Positions 1-5,368 of a stretch of DNA of 11,648 nucleotides are shown piece by piece (the stretch's first letter is position 1; the number at the start of each line of letters is the position of its first letter). The translations under genes and the position numbers were made by a program. The DNA is from Acidiferrobacterales bacterium (GTDB lineage Bacteria > Pseudomonadota > Gammaproteobacteria > Acidiferrobacterales > Sulfurifustaceae), in the NCBI GenBank assembly GCA_015492195.1, contig WGFP01000218.1, positions 1-11,648 on the forward strand. Reading direction: 5' to 3'. The notes under the pieces are model-generated. The model was not told the origin of the DNA. It worked only from the letters and a program-made list of their open reading frames with translations, and ran no database searches.

Positions 1-2
1 CT

Positions 3-674
3 ATTTGGAATATTGCGTGGACACAAGGGACTCAAATAAAGGCAGTTGTTGCTACTGGATACCATCGACAAGCAGTTGCGGGTTTACCCAAAGACACACC
101 AATTCTTAACAGTTCATACGATAATCGCGGACCTTGTGGTTATCTATACATTACGGAAAGAAATCTCAGGAAAGTTAATCCACTTTCTAACCGAGTATAC
201 GGTAAAAATGTGACTATGGTTCATTACGCTAGTAACGGTAATCTCGTTTTTGGTGACCAAATCACACCAAATACTAAACTGTACACTTCCCAGGATAACC
301 CCCCAGCTTCATTTATTGATAAGTCAAAACCTTTGGCTGGAAAAGCAGGGTTAGAGGATTTAGTGGCTAAAGGTTTACTGCGCAGGGCTACACCCCAAGA
401 TCTTGAGCGATGGGCACAAAAGAAATCTAACATGCATAAAGCTGAGTTACCTCCGGTGGCCACAGGGCCTACCTCAGCCACGTTCAAACCGAGATATGTA
501 CATAACGGGTACGTAATTCTTGGAAAAATAACTATTCCTGCAGGATTGTATGGAGGGAATTCCGCTACCTTCTTCTTAGAAGAGGGTGTTCCATATCCTG
601 ATGGAAATCTTGGACATTCCAGACTCTATAATTTCAATACTATGTCGTGTCATGGGCCTGGTTGCCGCAGGTAG
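3..674 (+). CDS. Unrecognised protein, 5'-truncated by window edge
   Basis: The frame is open from base 3 to the TAG at 672-674, giving at least 223 residues, with the start outside the window. An internal ATG at 210 exists, but the same frame continues upstream without a stop, so the true gene is probably longer. I do not recognise the family. The visible part is rich in Gly, Asn, Pro and Tyr, with short beta-like stretches. A charged helical-looking stretch (GLEDLVAKGLLRRATPQDLE) lies near residues 117-136 of the visible part. The C-terminus is short and Cys/Gly/Arg-rich (MSCHGPGCRR). No membrane segment is visible. The DNA is much more AT-rich than the operon on the right (first 60 bases 42% GC), and codon use differs from those genes, which suggests transfer. 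That it is a real gene follows from the long open frame; its function is unknown. Confidence 0.6.
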   Translation: MWNIAWTQGTQIKAVVATGYHRQAVAGLPKDTPILNSSYDNRGPCGYLYITERNLRKVNPLSNRVYGKNVTMVHYASNGNLVFGDQITPNTKLYTSQDNPPASFIDKSKPLAGKAGLEDLVAKGLLRRATPQDLERWAQKKSNMHKAELPPVATGPTSATFKPRYVHNGYVILGKITIPAGLYGGNSATFFLEEGVPYPDGNLGHSRLYNFNTMSCHGPGCRR

Positions 675-1001
675 CCTAAATGCTAAAAACTAAAAACCGG
701 GATCAGATCACAGTTTTCGCTAATATTAGAAAGTATTATGCTCTGCCCCCCGGTTATTGAGGGCTGGCTGAGGATGATCAATTAAAGGCAAAGAAGTGTG
801 TTCACTAAGTAACACTTCACCAATCCTTAGGCTTGTGCATTGAATCCATCTACATAGATAAAAGTACGCATTCCATCCTCCACAAAAAGCAAGACCCCGT
901 TTCCGGGGTCCGCGACCATCGGTCGAAACCAATGGGGTAATTGAAAAAAATTAAAGCATATTTATAAGTTTATGACAAGTTCCGTTTGCATTTTAGGCCT
1001 G
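675..1001. other. Gene-poor AT-rich stretch with inverted repeats
   Basis: I see no convincing gene here. Three structures are visible. The first is a 7-bp inverted repeat, AACCGGG (695-701) with CCCGGTT (749-755), enclosing a second pair TAATA/TATTA (721-725, 734-738). The second is a 7-bp stem GAAGTGT (793-799) with ACACTTC (812-818) and a 12-nt loop. The third is the GC-rich hairpin at 893-910, listed separately. A small minus-strand open frame over 726-932 has no recognisable content or ribosome binding site and is not called. Confidence 0.4.
884..910 (-). terminator. Orphan intrinsic terminator, minus strand
   Basis: A 7-bp stem GACCCCG (893-899) pairs with CGGGGTC (904-910) around a 4-nt loop. 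On the minus strand it is followed by a T-rich run (complement of the A-run at 884-888), which is the layout of a rho-independent terminator. On the plus strand no T-run follows. No minus-strand gene lies immediately upstream, so it would end an antisense or small transcript, or be a remnant. Confidence 0.4.
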
Positions 1002-1010
1002 TGTTAACAT
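1002..1010 (+). promoter_or_regulatory. Candidate extended -10 promoter for the HTH gene
   Basis: TGTTAACAT matches an extended -10 element (TG, one base, then TAACAT), 39 bp before the start codon at 1050. It sits in an AT-rich stretch. No good -35 box is seen at the usual spacing, which is tolerated for extended -10 promoters. This is inference from motif match only. Confidence 0.35.
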
Positions 1011-1049
1011 TTCCCAAAATTATCCGCTTGGAAATCGGAGTAAGCAGAA

Positions 1050-1262
1050 TTGGCCAAAAAGCCAACAAAGAACGAGTTGATTACGTTTTCGCAGGCCGCG
1101 GAGCTTTACGGTTTTACGGCTGATTATTTTCAGAAGCTGGCGAGGCGTAAGAGGATCAAGGCCAGGAAGATGGGCGTTCAGTGGTTTACGACCCCGGCGG
1201 ATGTCGAGGAGTTTATCGAAAGCCGGGAGCCCGTCGGCGTTTACAGGAAGGATATTAAATAG
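1050..1262 (+). CDS. Excisionase/MerR-type helix-turn-helix DNA-binding protein
   Basis: A 70-residue protein that is almost entirely one small winged helix-turn-helix of the HTH_17 / excisionase type. The first helix pair (ITFSQAAELYGF, residues 11-22) and the recognition helix (TADYFQKLARR, 23-33) lead to a basic turn (KRIKARKMG, 34-42). The wing and final helix follow (VQWFTTPADVEEFIES, 43-58), with the typical Trp and the pattern of an acidic last helix. The start is TTG, chosen because CGGAG (1036-1040) lies 9 nt upstream and residues before it are not encoded by a convincing frame. Proteins of this size act as AlpA-like activators, excisionases or small repressors, often in mobile elements; which applies here cannot be told. 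No integrase is visible in the window. It lies 226 bp upstream of another regulator gene, with a terminator-like hairpin between. Confidence 0.75.
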   Translation: MAKKPTKNELITFSQAAELYGFTADYFQKLARRKRIKARKMGVQWFTTPADVEEFIESREPVGVYRKDIK

Positions 1263-1268
1263 ATATTG

Positions 1269-1294
1269 ATAATATCCTTTCAACAGGATATTAT
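1269..1294 (+). repeat. Perfect 9-bp inverted repeat after the HTH gene
   Basis: ATAATATCC (1269-1277) and GGATATTAT (1286-1294) are perfectly complementary around an 8-nt loop, starting 7 bp after the stop codon. The stem is AT-rich with no T-run, so it is not a classical terminator. It could stabilise the 3' end of the mRNA or be a protein-binding dyad. Confidence 0.5.
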
Positions 1295-1296
1295 AG

Positions 1297-1314
1297 GTGG
1301 GTGGAGAGGCCCAC
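1297..1314 (+). other. Small hairpin with GGA in its loop
   Basis: GTGGG (1297-1301) pairs with CCCAC (1310-1314). The 8-nt loop TGGAGAGG carries a GGA, the core that CsrA-family proteins bind in RNA hairpin loops. A CsrA-family gene lies about 460 bp downstream. The structure is seen in the sequence; binding is speculation, since the flanking bases are only loosely like the known site. Confidence 0.25.
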
Positions 1315-1331
1315 AAAAAAAGCATCGCCCC

Positions 1332-1365
1332 GAGAGTGCGGCAATACCTCGCACTTTCTTTTATC
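1332..1365 (+). terminator. Intrinsic terminator after the HTH gene
   Basis: GAGAGTGCG (1332-1340) pairs with CGCACTTTC (1350-1358), a 9-bp stem with one G-T pair and a 9-nt loop, followed by TTTTAT. This fits a rho-independent terminator for the gene at 1050-1262 and would separate it from the regulator pair beginning at 1489. Confidence 0.55.
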
Positions 1366-1390
1366 CCCCAATTACCGCCCATTGTTCTCC

Positions 1391-1453
1391 GGATTGGGAA
1401 TCATCGTCCACAAATTGGGAAGCATAAACCGTCATTCAGGAATCTTCGTCCGT
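1391..1453 (+). repeat. Three tandem 21-bp degenerate repeats, likely operator array
   Basis: Three adjacent 21-bp units start at 1391, 1412 and 1433. All share GGAA at unit positions 7-10, C at 12, T at 14 and CC at 18-19. Units 1 and 2 share ATTGGGAA (positions 3-10). Units 1 and 3 share GGAATC, one variable base, then TCGTCC (positions 7-19). Pairwise identity is about 13 of 21. The period is two helical turns, so equal faces line up, as expected for cooperative DNA binding. The array ends 35 bp before the XRE regulator start codon. An inverted CCCAATT copy lies at 1367-1373. The natural reading is an operator array for the XRE protein encoded just downstream; this is inferred, not shown. 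Confidence 0.5.
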
Positions 1454-1488
1454 AGACGGCGGCCGGTGTTGCCACTCCAATAAGGGTT

Positions 1489-1770
1489 ATGGAGAAAAAG
1501 GCACGGAAGCTGCTCGCCCGGAAGCTGCGGCTGTTACGCCTGATGAAGGGTTGGTCGCAGGAGGGCTTGGCGCAGGCCAGCGGTCTGGACCGCAGCTACG
1601 TCAGTTCGATCGAACGGGGCGAGCGCAACGTCAGCCTGGACAACATCGAAAAACTGGCCGACGCTTTCGGCGTCAGCCTTGATGAACTCCTGGGCGTCCC
1701 GGACGCCGCCCTGATCGGGGAACAGTTGTTGGAAAAATTTACGGATTCAAAAAGAGACAAGGAGTCATAA
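1489..1770 (+). CDS. XRE/Cro-C1-type helix-turn-helix regulator
   Basis: A 93-residue protein with a single HTH_3 domain at about residues 12-68. Helix 2 and the recognition helix read SQEGLAQASGLDRSYVSSIE (23-42), followed by the family's RGERNVSLDNIEKLADAFGV (43-62) and a short charged tail. The size and lack of a sensor domain fit small autoregulatory controllers, such as phage repressors, R-M controller proteins and element regulators. The ATG at 1489 is the only start because an in-frame TAG lies at 1453-1455. An AAGGG sits only 2 nt before it, an unusually short spacing, so translation may be weak. The stop is 2 nt before the downstream CsrA-family start, so the two are cotranscribed and probably act together. 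The 21-bp repeats just upstream are its likely binding sites. No restriction-modification gene is present in the window. Confidence 0.85.
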   Translation: MEKKARKLLARKLRLLRLMKGWSQEGLAQASGLDRSYVSSIERGERNVSLDNIEKLADAFGVSLDELLGVPDAALIGEQLLEKFTDSKRDKES

Positions 1771-1772
1771 CA

Positions 1773-2036
1773 ATGCTTGTACTCAGCCGCAAGCCCGGCC
1801 AATCCGTCAAGATTGAACTGGAGGAAGAACTGCCTTGGAAAACGCCGGTGGGTTTGCTGTTCGCCGATGGTCCGATAGAGATCATCATCACTCAGGTTAA
1901 CGGCCAGCAGGTAAAATTGGGTATCGTTGCCCATCCGGATCTCAAGATCCTGCGGGACGATCTTGATGCCTGTGATAACGAAGAAGCGGGGGCCGACGGC
2001 GGCGGAACGGCTAAGAAAGGTCTGATTAATTCCTAA
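1773..2036 (+). CDS. CsrA-family RNA-binding regulator with a 17-residue insertion
   Basis: An 87-residue CsrA/RsmA homologue. The first strand MLVLSRKPGQ and the core QVNGQQVKLGI (41-51) match the family, as does the segment around R61 (LKILRDDL, 58-65). R61 aligns with the RNA-contacting Arg44 of E. coli CsrA, and L4 and R6 are also kept. The family is usually about 60 residues. Here residues 15-31 (ELEEELPWKTPVGLLFA) are extra, placed between strands 1 and 2, and there is a Gly/Ala-rich C-terminal tail. Family members bind GGA motifs in mRNA leaders and control translation or decay. AAGGAG (1759-1764) lies 8 nt before the ATG. Pairing with an XRE regulator, 2 nt apart, recalls CsrA-like genes beside phage-type repressors in Legionella integrative elements, and suggests an element-borne paralogue rather than the housekeeping csrA. 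The inserted segment's role is unknown. Confidence 0.85.
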   Translation: MLVLSRKPGQSVKIELEEELPWKTPVGLLFADGPIEIIITQVNGQQVKLGIVAHPDLKILRDDLDACDNEEAGADGGGTAKKGLINS

Positions 2037-2038
2037 AC

Positions 2039-2135
2039 CGTCATTCCGGCAAAGCTTGTTTCGGCATGGTGTAAGCCGGGAGTCGGGATCCATAAATATC
2101 AAAGACCTGGATGCCGGATCAAGTCCGACATGACG
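2039..2135. repeat. MITE-like intergenic palindromic repeat
   Basis: A 97-bp element begins CGTCATTCCGGC and ends GTCCGACATGACG, the outer bases being inverted copies of each other. Internal segments GCCGGGAGTCGGGATCC and CCTGGATGCCGGATCAAG are the typical arms of the CGTCATTCC-type palindromic repeats scattered between genes in many proteobacteria. It starts just after the CsrA-family stop codon. It has no coding capacity and may act as a transcript end or a recombination site. Confidence 0.65.
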
Positions 2136-2491
2136 AATTGATCAGGGTTTCCCTAATTGAAAACCGAGATTAGGATCAGCCGTCACCAACCTTTTCTTGT
2201 TTTTCGATTCAGTCGCCGTTTAATTGAGTGACGCGGTTTGCGCCGTCGGCGCGACAAACAACACCGCGGCCCCATGGCGTCTATCTCGCGATCGAGGGTG
2301 TTGGTGTAAACCGCCTCAAGCACGTACTCGGTCTCCATGTCCACCCGCACCGGCGGCGTCAGTGTGACCGGCGCGATAGCGCGAATCCGTTTGCCCACGG
2401 CATACTATGGAGCGCGCAACGATATAGTTTAATTAGGTTTTTTAGTTGTCGGGCCCGGGAAAGGGGGCGAGCGCGTGATCCCAATGGAGGC
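2136..2491. other. Stretch without a convincing gene
   Basis: About 350 bp between the palindromic repeat and the GGDEF gene promoter region. Open frames occur on both strands over 2183-2509 and overlap each other. None has a recognised domain. The minus-strand one is the more gene-like and is listed separately with low confidence. A short AGGG/CCCT dyad occurs near 2145-2155. Confidence 0.4.
2183..2398 (-). CDS. Doubtful small ORF or gene remnant
   Basis: A GTG-started frame of 71 codons. The first 40 or so codons use G or C at third positions in a gene-like way and encode a plausible beta-rich stretch (LTPPVRVDMETEYVLEAVYT, residues 12-31). The last 25 residues are mostly Arg and Lys, which looks like out-of-frame reading. 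This would fit the remains of a truncated gene. No family is recognised, and the opposite strand is open too, so it may not be coding at all. Confidence 0.2.
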   Translation of the reverse strand: MGKRIRAIAPVTLTPPVRVDMETEYVLEAVYTNTLDREIDAMGPRCCLSRRRRKPRHSIKRRLNRKTRKGW

Positions 2492-2497
2492 TATAAT
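2492..2497 (+). promoter_or_regulatory. Candidate -10 box for the GGDEF/HD-GYP gene
   Basis: A perfect TATAAT, 39 bp before the TTG start codon, would give a leader of about 32 nt. No recognisable -35 lies 16-18 bp upstream, so an activator may be needed or the match may be chance. A 10-bp palindrome GCACGCGTGC (2514-2523) lies between it and the ribosome binding site. Confidence 0.35.
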
Positions 2498-2535
2498 TTG
2501 GATTCGTAAGTCGGCACGCGTGCACGGAGAGCCCT

Positions 2536-4629
2536 TTGCAAGAAAAACAAATCTGGTCGGCTTTTCAGGACATTGCCTGTGCGATGACCACTCAGGGTGA
2601 TCGTGGACAGGTGCTTAATCTAATCATGAAAACCGCGGCCGAGCTTACCGACGCGGCGGCTTCGTGCATCGCTCTCTACAATAGAAAACAGTTCGACCGT
2701 ATCTATACCTACGGTCTTTCCGATCACTTTATAAACAATATGTCATTTCGCTCCGGCGGTCTGGCCGATGAGGCCTTCACCGGGGCCAAGGAAATCCTGA
2801 GCAACGATCGAGAAGGCACAAAGCATCAGCTGAGTGATTTGACGCGTCGGGAAAAAATCAAGTGTTTCCTGTGTTTGCCCCTTGAATATCGCGCCATGAA
2901 AATAGGGGTGCTTTACGTTTACCGTAAAGACCGCGATACATTCACCGATGAGGAAAAAAACCGTCTCAGACATTTGGTCGCGTTGGCAACGGTGTCGATC
3001 GAGAATATGCGCTTGGAGAATGAGCGAAAGCGTCAGTCGAGGCGACAAGCATATTTGTATGATATAGCCAGCTCACTTTCGGAATGCACGTCAATGGAAC
3101 ATTTGGCAAAGCTGGTCGCTCAGGGCGTTACGGCATTGGTTCCCTCGGAATTCGGCGCCTTTTTGTTGACCGATGCCGAGACCGGAAGTTCGAGAGTATT
3201 TGAACATGTCGCTGTTAAGAACGATGAGAAGAATCTGTCGGAAGCGCTCAAGCAAATTTCTATGAAGTCACTGCTTGAAAAGAAGATAGTTTGCGTAGAG
3301 GAATTAACAAATGATAATAACTGGCGACAGCCGGCGGGTAAGTCGATAAGAAATTTTATTTTTGCGCCTTTTGTGAAGGATAGCCAGTTCGTCGGGGGAG
3401 TGCTGGTTGCCAATTCCACCGAAACCGATCGTTATCACGCGGATGATAATGATATTTTGATGACGTTGGCGCTGAATGTCGGTAATGCTGCGGCGACGAT
3501 TGATTATTATGAGCAGATCCAGCGCATCGCCGTAACGGATGCCCTGACGGATCTGCCGAATCATCGGGAGTTTCAGCGATTGCTTGGGCTGGAGATCGAA
3601 CGCTCAGGCCGTTATGGAAGGGCGTTTTCTTTACTTCTGTTGGATATCGATTATTTTAAAGTATGTAATGACAAGCACGGACACCTGACGGGCGACAAGG
3701 TCTTGCACGATTTTGCAAAATTGTTAAAGGATCAATTGCGCACGGTGGACGTGGCAGCGCGCTACGGCGGGGAGGAATTCGCGGTTATCCTCCCGGAGAC
3801 CGACAGCGAAGGCGTTAAGACGGTTGCCGAGCGGTTATGCAACGCCGTTCACGATCACGCATTTGAAACCCATCATGGCGGCGAGATTCGTATTACCGTC
3901 AGCATCGGTATCGCCACCTTTCCCGATGACACCAACGATCAAAGCACCCTGATCGATTGTGCGGATCAGGCGCTTTATTTTGCTAAGGAGAGCGGAAGGG
4001 ACAGCGTCCACGCTTACGCAGACAGTCTCAAGGCCCAGATCGAACGTGACGCATCGAAATTGGATCCGCTTTTGGAGAATCCGGATCTGCAAACGCTCAA
4101 CGAGCTGGCAACGATGATTGATGCAAAGACTTCCTACAATCGCGGACATTCTCGGGAGGTTGCGCGCATCGCCGTCAATATCGCAGCGAAGCTGGGATTG
4201 TCCGAGAAGGAGAGAGAGCAGTTACAGTTGGCGAGCTTGTTGCACGACATCGGAACACTAAGTATCCCGGCGCGTATTCTTAACAAGCGAGGCAAGTTAA
4301 CGCCGGAGGAGCGCGAGATCGTGGAACAACACACGACAATCGCGGAGAATTTCATAAAAAAGGCAACCAAACTTTATGAGGCGCTGCCCGCGATTCTTTA
4401 CCACCATGAACGTTATGACGGTACGGGATATCCGAAAAAACTTAGCGGCAAGGAAATCCCGAAGCTTGCCCGTATCCTGGCCGTAGCCGAATCCTATCAG
4501 GCAATGCTTTCGGCGCGTCCTTATCGCCGGCGTCTGACAAAGGAAGAGGCGATCCTGGAACTGCGGAGAAACGCCGGCACCCAATTCGATCCGGAAATCG
4601 TGGAAGCCTTTATTTCTATGTTGACGTAA
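2536..4629 (+). CDS. GAF-GAF-GGDEF-HD-GYP cyclic-di-GMP enzyme
   Basis: A 697-residue cytoplasmic protein with no signal peptide or membrane segment. Two GAF-type sensor domains (about 15-160 and 175-325) precede a GGDEF domain (330-495). The last has LLLDIDYFKVCNDKHGHLTG (367-386), an intact GGEEF (411-415) and an inhibitory I-site RTVD (402-405) five residues before it, so diguanylate cyclase activity and product inhibition are expected. The C-terminus (510-697) is HD-GYP-like: HD (570-571), H599, HHERYDGTGYP (623-633). The usual HDIGK reads HDIGT (T574). The usual ADxxDA metal and support motif reads AESYQA (651-656). The fold is clear, but phosphodiesterase activity is uncertain. The start is TTG because GGAG (2526-2529) lies 6 nt upstream; the next Met is at residue 17. 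It is monocistronic, with a T-run hairpin after the stop. Low-molecular ligands probably bind the GAF domains; none can be named. Confidence 0.9.
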   Translation: MQEKQIWSAFQDIACAMTTQGDRGQVLNLIMKTAAELTDAAASCIALYNRKQFDRIYTYGLSDHFINNMSFRSGGLADEAFTGAKEILSNDREGTKHQLSDLTRREKIKCFLCLPLEYRAMKIGVLYVYRKDRDTFTDEEKNRLRHLVALATVSIENMRLENERKRQSRRQAYLYDIASSLSECTSMEHLAKLVAQGVTALVPSEFGAFLLTDAETGSSRVFEHVAVKNDEKNLSEALKQISMKSLLEKKIVCVEELTNDNNWRQPAGKSIRNFIFAPFVKDSQFVGGVLVANSTETDRYHADDNDILMTLALNVGNAAATIDYYEQIQRIAVTDALTDLPNHREFQRLLGLEIERSGRYGRAFSLLLLDIDYFKVCNDKHGHLTGDKVLHDFAKLLKDQLRTVDVAARYGGEEFAVILPETDSEGVKTVAERLCNAVHDHAFETHHGGEIRITVSIGIATFPDDTNDQSTLIDCADQALYFAKESGRDSVHAYADSLKAQIERDASKLDPLLENPDLQTLNELATMIDAKTSYNRGHSREVARIAVNIAAKLGLSEKEREQLQLASLLHDIGTLSIPARILNKRGKLTPEEREIVEQHTTIAENFIKKATKLYEALPAILYHHERYDGTGYPKKLSGKEIPKLARILAVAESYQAMLSARPYRRRLTKEEAILELRRNAGTQFDPEIVEAFISMLT

Positions 4630-4631
4630 TC

Positions 4632-4649
4632 GGAAGCACTTCCTTTTTT
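4632..4649 (+). terminator. Weak intrinsic terminator after the GGDEF gene
   Basis: GGAA and TTCC pair around a GCAC tetraloop (4632-4643) and are followed by six T residues (4644-4649), 2 bp after the stop codon. The stem is short, so termination may be partial. Confidence 0.4.
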
Positions 4650-4661
4650 AATTTCCCGTTG

Positions 4662-4742
4662 TTAATCAGGCGGAAACACCTTTCCCGGATTCAAAATTCC
4701 TTTCGGATCGAATTGTCGTTTGATCCGGCGCATCAAATCAAA
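4662..4742 (-). pseudogene. Detached second copy of the oxidase gene 3' end
   Basis: This piece matches the last codons of the FAD-linked oxidase at 5369-6766. The core 4671-4742 is identical to 5387-5458 at 69 of 72 positions; over 4665-4742 I count 73 of 78. Read on the minus strand it stays in the same frame, encoding DLMRRIKRQFDPKGILNPGK followed by VFPPD and its own TAA at 4662-4664. There is no gene body upstream of it, since the toxin-antitoxin pair comes next. It is probably the original end of the oxidase gene, cut off when the cassette entered. An open frame extends from it to 4850 by chance. Confidence 0.8.
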
Positions 4743-4792
4743 GAATGTTTTAATTTTTTGATTTATCCTTGATTTTATTCCACTAAATATTG

Positions 4793-4813
4793 GCGTAAAA
4801 TAATTATAAACGC
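4793..4813 (+). promoter_or_regulatory. Candidate promoter/operator of the toxin-antitoxin pair
   Basis: An AT-rich leader holds -10-like hexamers TAAAAT (4796-4801) and TATAAA (4805-4810). They sit inside an imperfect dyad, GCGT (4793-4796) to ACGC (4810-4813), with the palindrome ATAATTAT (4800-4807) at its centre. Type II toxin-antitoxin pairs usually repress their own promoter through such dyads. No strong -35 is seen. This is inference from layout. Confidence 0.35.
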
Positions 4814-4829
4814 AGATGAGGAGGTCGAA

Positions 4830-5015
4830 ATGTCTACTGCCAAGGAACAACTAACTAGGCTTATTGAGCAACAGCCTGAAGATAGCTCTTACGACGAACT
4901 TATCAGGGAGCTTGCATTCAGTCTAATGGTCCAGCGGGGGTTGAAGGATGCCGATGAAGGCCGTGTTTTGTCGAATGATGAAATGCGGCATCGGATCCAG
5001 ACATGGCAAAAATAA
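4830..5015 (+). CDS. Putative antitoxin of a RelE/ParE-type module
   Basis: A 61-residue acidic protein placed immediately upstream of the toxin gene and overlapping it by 13 nt. The N-terminal part (STAKEQLTRLIEQQPEDSSY, 2-21) and central helix (DELIRELAFSLMVQRGLKDA) are followed by DEGRVLSNDEMRHRIQTWQK (42-61). The last resembles the C-terminal toxin-wrapping tail of short antitoxins in this class (a Gly, then L/I-S-x-x-E, ending with a Trp). No clear ribbon-helix-helix or Phd domain is visible, so the DNA-binding part is either unusual or absent. GAGGAGG (4818-4824) is a strong ribosome binding site 5 nt from the ATG, consistent with antitoxin being made in excess. The assignment rests mainly on size, overlap and the neighbouring toxin. 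Confidence 0.7.
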   Translation: MSTAKEQLTRLIEQQPEDSSYDELIRELAFSLMVQRGLKDADEGRVLSNDEMRHRIQTWQK

Positions 5016-5299
5016 GTTGGACCCAAGAAGCTGAGCATTGGCTGAAGGATATATTTGATTATATTGCTCACGATAATCCCGGCGCTGCGGCGGGAGTTGT
5101 TGAGGGTATCTATAACAAGGCCCAAGAACTTACCCAATTCCCCAAGATTGGCTACCGCTATGAAGGAGTAACCGATCGCGAGGTTCGCATCCTCCTTTAC
5201 GGTCATTACCGGATTGCATACCTGATAAAAACAAAAGGCGAGATAGACATTCTCGGCGTATTTCATGGCGCACTGGATATCCAGCGCTACCTGTTATAA
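5003..5299 (+). CDS. RelE/ParE-family toxin
   Basis: A 98-residue protein of the ParE/RelE fold. It opens with the strand ISWTQEAEHWLKDIFDYIAH (4-23), then DNPGAAAGVVEGIYNKAQEL (24-43). It continues with FPKIGYRYEG, the strand VRILLYGHYRIAYLIK and the closing VFHGALDI. These are the hallmarks of ParE-like members (YIA-DNP, FP-x-x-G, YRI-Y, HGA-D). Members either poison DNA gyrase (ParE) or cleave mRNA on the ribosome (RelE); the sequence looks closer to ParE, but the target cannot be fixed by eye. The start overlaps the antitoxin end by 13 nt, which implies coupled translation. The module lies between two copies of the oxidase gene end, so it probably arrived recently and could stabilise this locus. 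Confidence 0.85.
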   Translation: MAKISWTQEAEHWLKDIFDYIAHDNPGAAAGVVEGIYNKAQELTQFPKIGYRYEGVTDREVRILLYGHYRIAYLIKTKGEIDILGVFHGALDIQRYLL

Positions 5300-5368
5300 G
5301 CACAAAAAACCAAACGTATATTATGAGCCGATAAAATCAAGTATTGTGGCTCAGACGAGCGTTAATGG

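Noticed and set aside
1020..1382. 120-codon minus-strand open frame
   Set aside because: Covers the HTH gene and the following hairpins on the other strand; the product resembles no family.
1391..1453. CRISPR array
   Set aside because: The three 21-bp units are directly adjacent with no spacers and are only about 60% alike; no cas gene is present.
1301..1483. 60-codon plus-strand open frame before the XRE gene
   Set aside because: It runs through the terminator hairpin and the 21-bp repeats, has no good ribosome binding site, and its content looks random.
1489..2036. Controller of a restriction-modification system
   Set aside because: The XRE protein has the right size, but no methyltransferase or endonuclease gene lies nearby; its partner is a CsrA-family protein.
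4662..4850. 62-codon minus-strand open frame ending in the oxidase-like sequence
   Set aside because: Only 4662-4742 is meaningful, as a detached copy of the oxidase end; the rest runs antisense through the AT-rich leader of the antitoxin gene.
5304..5353. Terminator for the oxidase operon
   Set aside because: TGAGCC/GGCTCA (5324-5329, 5348-5353) makes only a 6-bp stem with an 18-nt loop, and the T-run on the minus strand is 14 nt away; too weak to call.
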